Positions 48,292-59,674 of a DNA stretch of 64,000 nucleotides are shown one piece after another. A program made the translations under genes and the position numbers. The stretch is taken from positions 21,805,345-21,869,344 of the forward strand of contig OX467089.1 in NCBI GenBank assembly GCA_950106755.1, written 5' to 3'. Under the pieces are notes generated by a model. It searched no databases. It was not told where the DNA came from and saw nothing but the letters and a program-made list of their open reading frames with translations. Every line of letters starts with the position of its first letter. The first letter of the stretch is position 1. Source of the DNA: Climacium dendroides. Its lineage: Eukaryota > Streptophyta > Bryopsida > Hypnales > Climaciaceae.

Positions 48292-51200
48292 ATGACTAAT
48301 CAAGACCGAAACAAAAAATGGCCAACTTCTTCACCTTTGTCACGGCCTCCCCCAACACCTACATTGCAAGCATCTTCACGCATCAACTTCTCCAACTTAC
48401 CAGTATTGCACAATGGAGCAAACCCCCGCAGTTCCATCACTGGGAGAGTTTTCAGGAAACACACGATGCACAAAATCACTGAAGAGCATAAGCAAGACAT
48501 ACGGATGACGTTTGAACTGTTTGATTCGCGAAAAGTTGGAAAGCTTAATTATCGTGAACTCAAAGTAATTCTTCATTTCGTCATAGATTTTATTTGATTG
48601 TCATAACGTTCTTAAACTCTTCATGATGGAGTGCTTTCTATTTCAAGATGCAAACATCTATGGCAAAAGAAGAGATTAAATAAAACTTGAATTCAATGGT
48701 CTACAATAGTATTATGGATGAAATATTCTATCTACAACACAAAACACCATTGCAAGGGACTATTGTTGTAGAAGGTTCTAAAGTATTGTGACTAGGGGCT
48801 CTAAATTTGCACTACTTCTTTTGGATATTTTGTATGAGGAGCGCGAGTGATTGGTGTAATCTTTATTTTCTCCCTAAAGTTCCAAAAAATCTTAGAAGAA
48901 ATCACAATTTGTAGAAAAAAAATTAATTATGGTTGTCATACAATAAATAAACTAATGTTGTAATTGTTGAGTGTGATTGACCAAATTATACTCTTTTCCT
49001 TTTTTCTTTTTTTTGACACAAATGAAACAAAATTTCATTGCAAAAGACAAAATACAAAACTACCAACCACAAGTGGCCTCGAAATTAAGCTATTTTTCAT
49101 TGTAATATTTTTTATTCAGGTGGCCATGAGAGCATTGGAGTTTGACGTGAAGAAGCCTGAGGTGAAGATGCTGCTTCAGAAATTTTCTAAAGATGGTGGT
49201 GATGAAGTAAATTACGAAGAATTCTTGGAAATTAGTAATTGAACTTGCTCCTCTTCCAATGAGTGCAATCATCCCTCTGTCCCAAAATGATCTTCTGGTT
49301 GGACAAAATGCAAGACAAAATGTTTGGAATTAAGGCTGAAAACAAATTTATTTCATCGTGTTTTAAAGTATTTCAAGGAAGTTGTTATCCAATTGTTCAA
49401 AAATGATCGTTTTTGCTCTTGAAGATCATTTTTGACAATTGGAAGATCATTTTGGGACAAAAACATTAAGGAGAATCATTAAATTGATCATTTTGGAAAA
49501 GAGGGAGTAGTAGATTAGAGTTGCAATCCTTGAATAGAAGTTCAAGAATGTTATGGCTCTCGCAGAATTTTAATTGGTTTTATGACTCACTGTGTTTATT
49601 AGTGATTCATAAATACAAAGGCAAAGATCCTAATGAAGATGTGATGAAGGCATTCCATTACTTTGACGAGGATGGCACTAGAAAAATCTCTGTACATAAT
49701 TCTCATCTCTCTCCTACACTAAAAAAACTCATTAATCTCCAATAATACACTTTGTAATTGCATGTTCCCTTTATATCATGAGAATCTCTTAATATGTTGT
49801 GAATAATTTGATTGGAGAACTTCTACATGTCAAATTGTGAATATGCATATATAAGAGTGCTAACAAAGTCTATTTGTCTCTTGAAAGAGTGCCATTAGAA
49901 AGGGTATAGTTTTTTTGCAATTGGTGAAAGCTTTTGCTTGTATTGTTTGTGACCATGCCAATCATCTAAGAAATCATCAATTTTTATAAATTGGCACAAC
50001 TCTAGGTGCCAAATATTGTAAAATTTATTTGGACATAGCTCTAAAAACTAAGATTGGTGTAGATTTATGCTTTAGGTAGTGCACCTTGAAAAGTGTTAGA
50101 GTCATGCCAATTTAAACCCAAGGGAGAATAAAAAACCAATTTAATGACATTCCCTTGCATGGTGAGCAGTTCAAGGGAGAATAAAAAATCTCCTTGAAGT
50201 GGGGCATGAGTCTTATTATTTGCCCAAAATTTGTTTGGTTAGGGCACGCAAAAGTGAACAATAAATAGTACTTTGACTTTGAAAAGCCTAATCATGATGC
50301 TTGGCAAGGCATACTCATTGTAGAAGTGGTAAACAAAATTGATTTTATAATTTGAGTTTTTCTTTTTCTGGAGGTGGTCTTAATAGCTCAAGAATTTGCG
50401 TAAAATCACAAAGGAGCTTGGTGAAAATATCACAGATGAAGAGCTTCTAACTATGATTGAAGAATGTAAGCATTCTACAAATTTTTTAATTTATATCTTG
50501 CATAGCTTTCACATACCTTGCTAAGAAACTAGATTCTTTTCAATCATTTCAAGTTTGAAAATTTTAAAAGATGAAATTTGATAATTTGGGAAGAGTTGAA
50601 AATACCTGTTTTTAAAATTCAAGCATTATTATCTTGCAATTGGTAAGGTTTTTTATTGTGAAATTTTAGGAGGGTGTACTCTAACAAGTTAACTAAAGGA
50701 CCCTATGGTTGGATTTGTTAAAAAATATATATAGATGAAGTTTTTAACCTTGCATTGAAGACTAGTATTTTGAAGCAGTTTTGGGTCTTTAAAACAAAAA
50801 AGAACTTTAAATAGGGGTTATTATCCTTTTTTCCTCAAGAGATGTTTATGTGTTTTGCAGTTGACAAGGATGGGGATGGAGAAAGTAAGTCCTTTTTCTT
50901 AACCTTAAACAAATACCTCCCCATCATATTTAATGTCAACTTTGTTATATTGGCAAATCTTCACAACTTAAATTAAATTGACACTTTTCTAAATAAGCAT
51001 TTGATAACTTAAATCTTTGAGATAATTGAATCTAATTGTGACCTATTTGCAAGATTGTCCCATCTGGATTCTTGCCTAGAATGTACAACCTTCATACATG
51101 AGTCTAGAACTATTTCCATACATCCATTTTAGGACTTTGAAAATTTGTAGTTTTAGTCATGCAAAGTCTAAAAAATACATTCTAAGAAAATTTAGAAACT

Positions 51201-51563
51201 TCCTTTCAACTAACAACAAACTTAACAAAAGTTGTCACATTTCAATAATAAAAACTATGCTCAAACCTTCATTCAAATGCTTTTAGATGTTGTTACCTTA
51301 GTTTATAGAACTTTGCTACATTGGATGCCACACTAAGTGAGGATAAACTCTTTTGGTGCTTTGCATTGTGCCAATATAATGAAATTGGTTGTATTTGTTG
51401 TGCAACACACTACAATAGAGAAGTAGATTCTCAAATTAATTTGGCATTCTTAAATTGGTAATTGTTGTTATTTGTTTTCTTGATCTTGTGGTTAGTAAAT
51501 ATGACTGAGTTTTTTGAGATTATGAAGTTAAGAGATCGTGAAGGAGACGCAAGCCTTCACTAA
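48292..51563 (+). CDS. Centrin/caltractin-like EF-hand protein, six exons, 215 codons
   Basis: Centrins are calmodulin-related proteins of basal bodies, spindle poles and, in plants, also cell plates and nuclear-pore-linked complexes. Exons: 48292-48564, 49120-49234, 49603-49691, 50387-50465, 50861-50884 and 51496-51563. All introns are GT-AG and phases agree; TAA is at 51,561. Centrin landmarks in order: TFELFD (~73-78), RELKVAMRAL (~88-97), NYEEFLEIM (~122-130), VMKAFHYFDEDG (~143-154), LRKITKELGENITDEEL (~163-179), EEFDKDGDGEI (~184-194), EFFEIMK (~198-204). The EF4 loop (187-198) has canonical D-D-D and final E. EF1 (78-89) has Arg and Val at binding positions, EF2 (114-125) starts with Ser and lacks the central Gly, and EF3 (151-162) ends in Asn. 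Probably only EF4 binds Ca2+ well. The N-terminal ~60 residues are basic and Pro/Ser-rich, longer than the ~20 usual in centrin. It is divergent; no stop breaks it, but transcription is unproven. Confidence 0.85.
49271..49509. mobile_element. Stowaway-like (Tc1/mariner) MITE in intron 2
   Basis: Ends are CCCTCTGTCCCAAAATGATC on the left and the inverse of CCCTCTTTTCCAAAATGATC on the right, 18 of 20 matching. The right edge reads GAGGGAGTA, as in Stowaway MITEs whose ends are CTCCCTC next to a TA target. An internal hairpin pairs CCAATTGTTCAAAAATGATC (49,390) with GATCATTTTTGACAATTGG (49,424). It lies wholly within the 368-bp second intron of the centrin-like gene and makes up most of it. Confidence 0.7.
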
Positions 51564-51569
51564 CTAAAG

Positions 51570-52435
51570 TTCAAGCATGCATACATGGTGACTATGGAGT
51601 TTTTATCAAATCTCTTAACCCTTAAGCAACCTTTTGGCCTTTTCTGTATACTTTTACTTATATCTTTCTACAAATATATTGTTTACTTCATTGTATTAAT
51701 TATTCCCAAAAAAAATATTATTTTTAAAAGATCAAATCATTACTTTGGATGAATGAGGCATCATTTAAATGAAGCATCATCCTAAAATATTTTGTTTATC
51801 ATCTAGGATATATACTCTAAGGTATTCAAAGATTAAATATAAGTATTGATCTATAATATGAAATGTACTCCAACATATCCAATATTTTTTATAAGTGATT
51901 TCGACAATGACCATGTACAATTTTTGGGAGCTAGCTTGTAGAACACAATAGTTTATTTTATTAGTAGTGAGCTACCAAAAAACGCAATTTGGTCCTTTAG
52001 GGGTTAAATTGTTCCATTTGAGGATCAAGTTTGAAGACATTTTTGGCATTAGATTATGAATTTCCATCCTCACAATCATTATAGATTGTATCTGGCTTAA
52101 TTGAATAAAATAAAAGCAAATATGGACAAAACTTAAGAAGAAAAAAAAAAAGGAATAAAAGTCTAATTTTCCTTGAAGATTGGCTTCCTTGGTTCTTTGT
52201 ACTTTTTCCTCTATTCCATGGAAATTGTTCATATGTTTCAAAAAAGAAAGAATGAAAGTTTTATAAATTATGTGAATAAAAAACTTATTTGAAAAGGTTG
52301 TAGGATCTATTCTTCCAGTATAAGAGGTGCATAAATAGTGTGGGTAACAGAAGCTGCCATTTTTTGGTGCATTGATCAAAATTGAAATTAACACTTTTTT
52401 TTGAATTTCAACTACAAAAAAATTGTATTAGACTA
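51570..52435. other. AT-rich 3' flank of the centrin-like gene
   Basis: No gene. A 140-codon minus-strand frame (52,394-51,972) is a low-complexity AT product with a Phe run. The segment near 51,983-52,008 carries CAATTTGGTCCTTTAGGGGT, found again at 57,841. It is probably the terminus of a TIR element of the TTTAACCC family. Confidence 0.5.
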
Positions 52436-53011
52436 TTAACCCTGAAGCGCTCCGATGTCCATTTCTTAAGACGATGAACAGATTGAAGTTCTTGTTTTTG
52501 TCTTGCTCTTGCTTGGATGAAAGTTATCCTAATTTTTGGTGATACTTTATCAAGTTCTTGTCTTATCTAATGGTTGGATTTGGTGTTCCTAAAATACAAA
52601 TTTTTCTAAAATTATAAATGCAGAAAGGTATCAAGTGGTCAAATTGTGTTGACTCTAGTTCAAAACTAGGTTTGCAAAAATGAGTTCATAGATGTAAAGA
52701 ACACAAAAATTTCAAAAATCGCCATGTCAAGAGAACCTCATTTTGAATCCATTCCAAAAAGCTTTGCTCAAAAAATGATAATATTTTGCGTGTAATCAAA
52801 TTTTGAAGGAATTTTGAAATTTTCCTTTCTGAATTTATAGAAAAATATTGGTAATACCATTGGTGAATCTAACCATACAAATGGAATCTAAAATTCAAAA
52901 TCTACAACTTTCCTTTGTATATCACTTCTAAAATATTCTTCCAAATAGCACTTTATAATGATTTTCTCCAAATCGTCAATTTTGGAGAAGAGTCTAGATG
53001 CTCCAGGGTAG
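52436..53011. mobile_element. ~576-bp TIR element, TTAACCCTGAAG family
   Basis: The left end TTAACCCTGAAGCGCTCC and the right end, read inverted as CTACCCTGGAGCATCTAG, are similar. The interior parallels 54,966-55,563 throughout: GATGTCCATTTCTTAAGACG against GACATCCAATTTCTAGACGA, TTTTCTAAAAT-A-AAATG, then ATGTCAAGA-AA-CTCATTT. Identity is moderate. It is non-coding and non-autonomous; the superfamily is unassigned. Confidence 0.55.
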
Positions 53012-54965
53012 TAGAATTAATAATAAAGTGTGTGCAATGAGGGACCATGATCCAAAGTTGAAAAATACATAGGACAAACCTCCTTAAAGCACCTAGACTA
53101 GGTTTGATGGAATTTGGTGCTATGTTTTTTTTGTACTATTCTTAGTTAAACCTTTCTCTAATATCCCTTTTAGAAATTGGAGTGACCTTTGCAACAAACA
53201 CTAATTTAAGAAAAACAATTCAACCCATTTGACCATATAGATTGTAGGATTATAACATTTGAAGTTTGAAAAAAATAAATAAGCATTTTGACTATGTGTG
53301 TGTTCAAAACTGATTTTGTAGAAACCTATCTAAATATTCAATTCTCCATTGAACAAACATTAGTGGTGTAAAAAGGCTAAAGCTTTGAATTTAAATCCTA
53401 AAATAATGCGATGTTTTGAGGCAAAAAAATACTACAAATACTTATGCCTACAACAAGGCTAAAATCTTCATTTACATTTATTTTCTAACAACTCCAACTA
53501 TAGGATCTTGTAGTCAACTTGTTTGAGTACATCTTCCCACAAAGTTTTAAAATAAAACTCTCTACTAATTGCAAGCTTAGTGTACCTAAACTTCAAAAAA
53601 TAGTTTTTTTTCTAGCCCTTTATAAAGAAGAAGTATTGTATTTTCAACATTTAAAAAAAATACATGTAGAATTGTGCAATGTGGCCAATATGTTTAAATT
53701 AAACAATCCAAAAATATTTTTATCTTCATCTTTAAAGAAATTATATAGTAGAAGTGTTGCTCGATGAAAAAAAAATCCTAAATTGCTAATAATTTTGACA
53801 AAAAGTTGGAAATTGTAAACCCCAATCATGAGAATGTTCTAATAAACAATATGTATTCTATATTTTTGTTTTATTTGAAAATTTTTAAATTGAGTTAAAA
53901 AATGACTTTATGATTTTTTTCTATCCTCATTGCCCACAAAATAAACTCCTCATAAGTTTCATCTTAGCATTGTTTGGAATTGAATGGTTCAAATGTTTGA
54001 GTAGGTAACAATTCAAGGAATAAAATAAAATAAAATAGTAATATTCAAAAAAAAAAATTTAATTGCCTTCTTTGACAATAAATTCTAATTTTTGCAATAT
54101 TTATTGAAATGATATAAAGCAAAGTTTTACATATAGATTAGCAAGTGTTTGTATGCTAAAGTACATAAGGTTTTTGGTTACAATGCATTCTAAAGTAGAG
54201 TTGGGATGAACTTAAAAAATGCCCATGATGAATGCACATTGAACTTGACATGGACAACAATTTTAGGTGGAAAAGGGCTACTTCAACTACATGGCCCCTC
54301 CCAAATCTTAAAGTGCTTGAAATTTGAAAATATCCCCCCAAAGAGTGCTTTCTCATGGTGCATTGTGTTAACTAAACTTAGAGATCTCATTAAAAACTAT
54401 ACTTGAGATAATTTTCAACTTTTCTAATGTATCTTCTTACAAAATTTGAAAGAGTTTTATTTTTAAGCTTCATACTATTTTAGGGTTCTTCAAATTTTTC
54501 TATTCAACTATGAAGTTCAAAAGTCTTATATTAGATTTTTAGGGTCTTATAAAGCATAATTTTTAGTTTTTAGTTTTTTTTTCAATATTTATTGTATACA
54601 TATTGCAAAGGGGGATTTGTCTTAAATTTTTTTTGAAAGTCATGAATTATCTCTAGAAAAAAGGTGATTATGCTAGTATAGTGTTGGGTGCAAATATTAA
54701 AATTTGAATGCAAATTAGTGCAAATCAAGCATTTCTATGCACCTCAAGTGCATGATGAGACTTTGTCTATTACAATGTGCAATTACCCGAACATCTAGTT
54801 TGAAAATCTTAAACAAAATTTTCAAATTATAAAGTCAATAGAGATTACATAAGTTTTTAAAAGCTCAAAGTGGGACCTTTAGACTTTAGAAGTTAAAATG
54901 CTCAAAATAAATATAAATTTTTTATAAAGAAGAAATAGTAAGTGCTCAAAAATGGTATGCTTTTG
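53012..54965. other. AT-rich intergenic sequence, no gene
   Basis: Frames of up to ~82 codons lack motifs and fall in low-complexity sequence. I see no structure beyond short A/T runs. Confidence 0.5.
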
Positions 54966-55563
54966 TTTAACCCTAGAGTGCATTGACATCCAATTTCTAG
55001 ACGACTAACAAATTGAAACTTAAGTTTCATTCTCATTATTGTTTCGATGAAAGTCTTATTAATTTGTGGAGATATTTTATGAAGTTGTTGTCATGTCTAA
55101 TGGCCTTGCTAATGGTTGAATGTGGTGTTATTAAAGTACACATTTTTCTAAAATTACAAATGTAGAAGTTTGTCAAGTAGTTGACCAAGCCCAAGTTGCA
55201 TTGATTCTAATTCAAAACTAGATTTGTAAAAATGAGGTCATTGATTTAAAATATACAAAAAGATTCCAAAAATCACCATGTCAAGAAAATCTCATTTCAA
55301 ATCCATTCCAACAAATTGCACTAAAAAAAGATAAAATTTTGCTTGTAATAAAAATTTTGAAGGAATTTTGAATTTTTTTTCAAAATTTATAAGAAAACAT
55401 TGATGATAGCATTAGTGAATCTAACTATATGAATGGAATCTAAAATTCATAATCTACAACCTTAATTTGTATATGAATTCCAAAATATTCTTCAAAATAT
55501 TATTTTATGGTGATTTTTTTAATTGTGAATTTTGGAGAAGACTCTAGATGTTTAGGGGTTAAA
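54966..55563. mobile_element. ~598-bp TIR element, TTTAACCC family
   Basis: The left end TTTAACCCTAGAGTGC and the right end TTTAGGGGTTAAA (inverse TTTAACCCCTAAA) form a short imperfect terminal inverted repeat. The interior is collinear with 52,436-53,011 and, in reverse, with 43,240-43,640. It has no coding capacity. Target-site duplication is not evident. Confidence 0.6.
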
Positions 55564-58500
55564 TGATTCTTTGATTTTAAATAAATATTCTATTATTACA
55601 TTCTAATGATATGTTCATTATATTTAATGTCTAATTATTATAATGCTACTTTGTTTATTAAAAGATTTCCTTCTCATACATCATTGAAGTTTTTTCTTTT
55701 TAAATTCATATGTAATTACTACTCACATTTGAAAGCATATGTCATAATGGAGATAGAAAGTGAGTTTTCAAAAGCAATCAATAGAAGTCCTATAGTTTCA
55801 TGATAATGTAGAATTAATCCACTTTAGTATGTATTCTAAATTATGATTTAATAAATTTAGATAATAAATGCAGTAGATACTCATTTTACAAAGCTAAAAA
55901 CAGTAGGGCATTGAAATTACGGCACAGATTACAAAATTCTATCTACTAAACTTTGAGCTTTTATGATTTTTGTATACATTTTTGCATAGAATGTTTGAAA
56001 GTTATTTTTGAACTAATTAAAATTAGCAATACTTGCAATTTGCCTACATGTGGTTGAAAGTTCAAGCTATAAAACATATATGAATTAACACAAATTTGTT
56101 AATTATCATCCAAATCAAGTTGTCTAAAGCAACAAATTTGTTGATTTCACGGGGTACACTTAGTTCTACTACAACAAACCACATGCGAACAAGTGATTTC
56201 TAATCAACTATAATTTTAACTTCAAATTTTGAGCATTGTTTACTGATGATTACAGGATTCTACTCCAAAATTTTCAAACTCAAATAAAATATGAAATGAT
56301 TTTTAGAAGAGGTTAAAAATGCATTAAAATGGCATGTTTTTTTAACTCAAATATTTTAGAGAACACATTTAGATGACCATTGCATCAATATTCAACTCAA
56401 AATGAGCTTTCAATAGAGAGTTATTTTTAGGAGTTTTTTTGTTCATTTTTTAGACAATTTTTTCTTATATAGTATTAATAGATAAAATAGAAATAATTCA
56501 AAATATAAACTTTCAAAGTAGAAAAATCTATTCGTGTTTTTTAAATTTTATTTTATTTAAAATTCAAAAAGTATATAGGGGTCCAAAGTTTTGTTCACAT
56601 GCTAACATCAAAAAAAGGGGGAGTGCACCCCCAAGGTTGATTTAGGCATTGTTTTCTTTTAGTGTAATATTTTATACATAAAACTATGAAAGAACTCAAA
56701 AAATAGATATATAGATATTAATAATGTTGTGTGAACCTTATTTTTGAACCTTATTTAAATCTTTATTTTATATTAAAAATAAAGATCTACTACTTAATCC
56801 AATATTCATTCTATTAAATAATCTCTTTGACATTTAGTTTTTTTGAGAATCATGGAAAAATCCCTCATACTAGTAAGTTCCATATAATTCACTTTGACAT
56901 AGGATATCCTTATAATTCATCCGTTTGTTAACCTTTGAAGGTTTTTTACTATGTTTTCAACAAAAACACTCTCAAATTGTCATTTCTAGTGCAAGTGCCA
57001 AATTTTAGAAAGATATATCATTTTTGGACACTTGTATCTATAGGATCTTATAGAACATTGGTTCGAAAAGATGTGGAAAAAATTTCAGAAATTTCCACTA
57101 TGTAGATTGTAAGATATTAGCATTTGAAGTGACAAAAATCCTTTTTTTTGCCTACAAAAATCAAGTAGTTGCACTTCACAAGGTCACATTTGTATGAAAA
57201 AATATTGTTTTTAGTGTTGCTTCTTTGGATTCATTTTTCAAGGCAAGTTAGATACATGTTTGAAAAATTTGAGATCATTTGGAATTATAAAACATATAGG
57301 CAAATAATAATAAGTAGAAAGAAATAGAGAATGATTCAAAAATCAAAACATTGTATTGTTAACAATTTATTTATGGAATTGAAAAATGCCAATCCCAATA
57401 GTTGTAATGTTGAAATAAACAATCTACACCTTATGATTTTTTTGAGTATTGAAAATTGAGTTAAATAAAGGACTTCAAAGTTTATTTTAAAATAAAGATT
57501 CTATAACTACACTGAAACTAAAACTTCTCATAATTGTCATCTCATTAATTAAAATGGAATGATTAAAAGCTTTCCACATATATATAAATTTAAAGAACCA
57601 ATTTAAAAATTTTATTTCTTAAAAAATGATTTTTTAAGAATTTTTTTGAGCTACCAAGGCTACCTGCAATTCAAAGAAAATTACATGTCATACATTAACT
57701 TTTAAACTATATAGTCAAGAGTTATGAAAATTATTGGGCCTTAAAGCCACTCTTTGGGCACATGCATAAAAATTCCAAAGAATAAAAAATTCCATTCATA
57801 GTGAATTGTCCCAAATTGTTTTGTTGCCAAAAAAACCCTACAATTTGGTCCTTTAGGGGTTAAAAGATATCTTGGAATAAGATTTTGTGGCTCCTCTTTA
57901 TGTCAAATGAAGTCTAATTGCAAGGGAATTTTGCCAAAATTTCCACACCCCAAACCTCGATTGCAATCTTTTTGACTTTAAATGAATTCTATTTGACAAC
58001 ATTCCTTTGGAGTGTATCTGAACTTTGTACAAACCAACCATATTACTATTGTAGTATTGAAGTAGAAATTTGAATGATCTTGTATTAATATCATAATCAT
58101 CAATGCCCAAATATGACATCTATAGTTGAATCCAAATGGTACAAAATGTACACAAAATGTACAAAATGTACACAATCATCACATGAGAGTTCATCTAGAA
58201 GATCATCCACGGTGTTGATTTTTGATATTAATATCTATAGACAATACTTTGAAATGTAATAACTTGTTTTCATGGTGTCCTCATAATGCACGATTACTTA
58301 ACCCTTAAACATGGAGGCACATGTATTAGCGTCTAATGGATGACAAAGGATCTCTCTATGTAGGACAAAAGTGCAACTATTCATCCTTGGAATTTTGCAA
58401 GAAAAGGGGAGGTCTTCTACAATACTTTATTTTGCAATGAGTGCTTTTACATTTTTTTATGCCAATGCTTCACAGGGTTATAAAAAATGATGGTTTCCAA

Positions 58501-58690
58501 AGTCACCATGTCGTTCTTGAAGGGTTAATAATGCTTCAAAATTCTCTTTCACTTGCCAACAAGATCCAATTAAAATAATGTACAATTTATAATAGAATGC
58601 TCAAGCAAGAATATTTCTGAAAACATGTTTAGAAATTTTAGGGATATTTTTTTTTCCAAAAATAATATTATTTGTATGGGAAAAAAAAAC
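55564..58690. other. AT-rich repeat-derived sequence, no gene
   Basis: Includes a second copy (57,400-57,800) of the repeat at 34,430-35,200, a TTTAACCC-family terminus at ~57,841-57,865, a short ACAAAATGTAC triplication near 58,142-58,172 and a lone AAAGTGCAACTATTCATCC end at 58,369. No coding locus is supported. Confidence 0.55.
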
Positions 58691-58789
58691 TGTGTATGTT
58701 ATAGGCATTTTCCAAATCACATTTGTCAAACTTTATTTAATGATTTGGCAGGGAATGTTGAACTATAAATGGAACTTCAGCTTATTATT

Positions 58790-59646
58790 CGTAGATTTCA
58801 CCACTCCACTCGAGCCCGGGCCAAGAAACTGTCACGGCCCTTTTAAGACACAGTCCCTCTTCCTGCGGCCCTGCCCCTGCGACCTTCCTCGCGCAATGGC
58901 AGTCCCACGCGACCCAGGCGCTGTAGTTAGGACCCCATGCCAGTGGCATGAGGGGAAAGAGATGAAGCCATTGTCATTCGTTCTTGGAGAAGAGAAATGC
59001 GCTCAGTGAACGCAGCTTTGCTCTCAGAAAGATGTTCTCCGAGGCGTAGTTGTTTTCGGCTGGCATGGAACCCTAAACACAATGGAATTGGTGGATGCGT
59101 TTCATTTCTTTTCCGTAAAGGAAAGCGTTCATTAAATCCGATCAGCGAGTTTGAATTGCGTGACGAAGTTTCATGGAATTTGGACTCATGTTGGAGGTAC
59201 GCTGCCGATTTTTACGATTCCACAAATTTTCATGTTTTAGGTTCTTGAGAGGGAAATATTTTTTTTGTTTGTGTTGCTTGTCGTGCATTAGTATTTGATA
59301 CAGGGACGAAAATCTTCATACTATTCGACGCTATTATTATCGGGATTTATTTTGAGAAGTGTTTCTTTGGAGATGTGGTAAATTCCAACGAATCTTTTTG
59401 GATATGTGAATGGAGACCGCTTCTTGTACGAAAATGTTCTTTTTCAGCCATTCGTTCAAAATGAAATATAAATTTAGAGCGAGCTTGAGGAGAGTTAGGT
59501 TTGTTTTGATAGTTCCTGTTTTATCGTATTTTGCTATCGTTTTGACGAACTTTTTAATATCACATTTTGTGAGAGGTCGACTCGTTTGCTCATACATTTA
59601 TGAAATCTGATTTGTATATGTGTTCATACGGCAAATCATGTTTCAG
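58790..59646 (+). promoter_or_regulatory. GC-rich promoter/5' leader with a probable leader intron
   Basis: GC rises abruptly at about 58,795 (CGAGCCCGGGCC, then CTGCGGCCCTGCCCC), as at the start of the 36-kb locus. A good donor follows TTGGAG at 59,197 (GTACGC), and TTTCAG at 59,641-59,646 is a good acceptor, giving a ~450-bp leader intron ending 28 bp before the chosen ATG. Two upstream frames (58,692-59,009 and 58,997-59,248) would be upstream ORFs; they show no family motif. Confidence 0.5.
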
Positions 59647-59674
59647 CGGATTTGTAACTTGAGTTTATCACAAG

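Noticed and set aside
51972..52394. 140-codon minus-strand frame
   Set aside because: Low-complexity AT-rich sequence with a Phe run, overlapping a TIR-element terminus, with no family motif.
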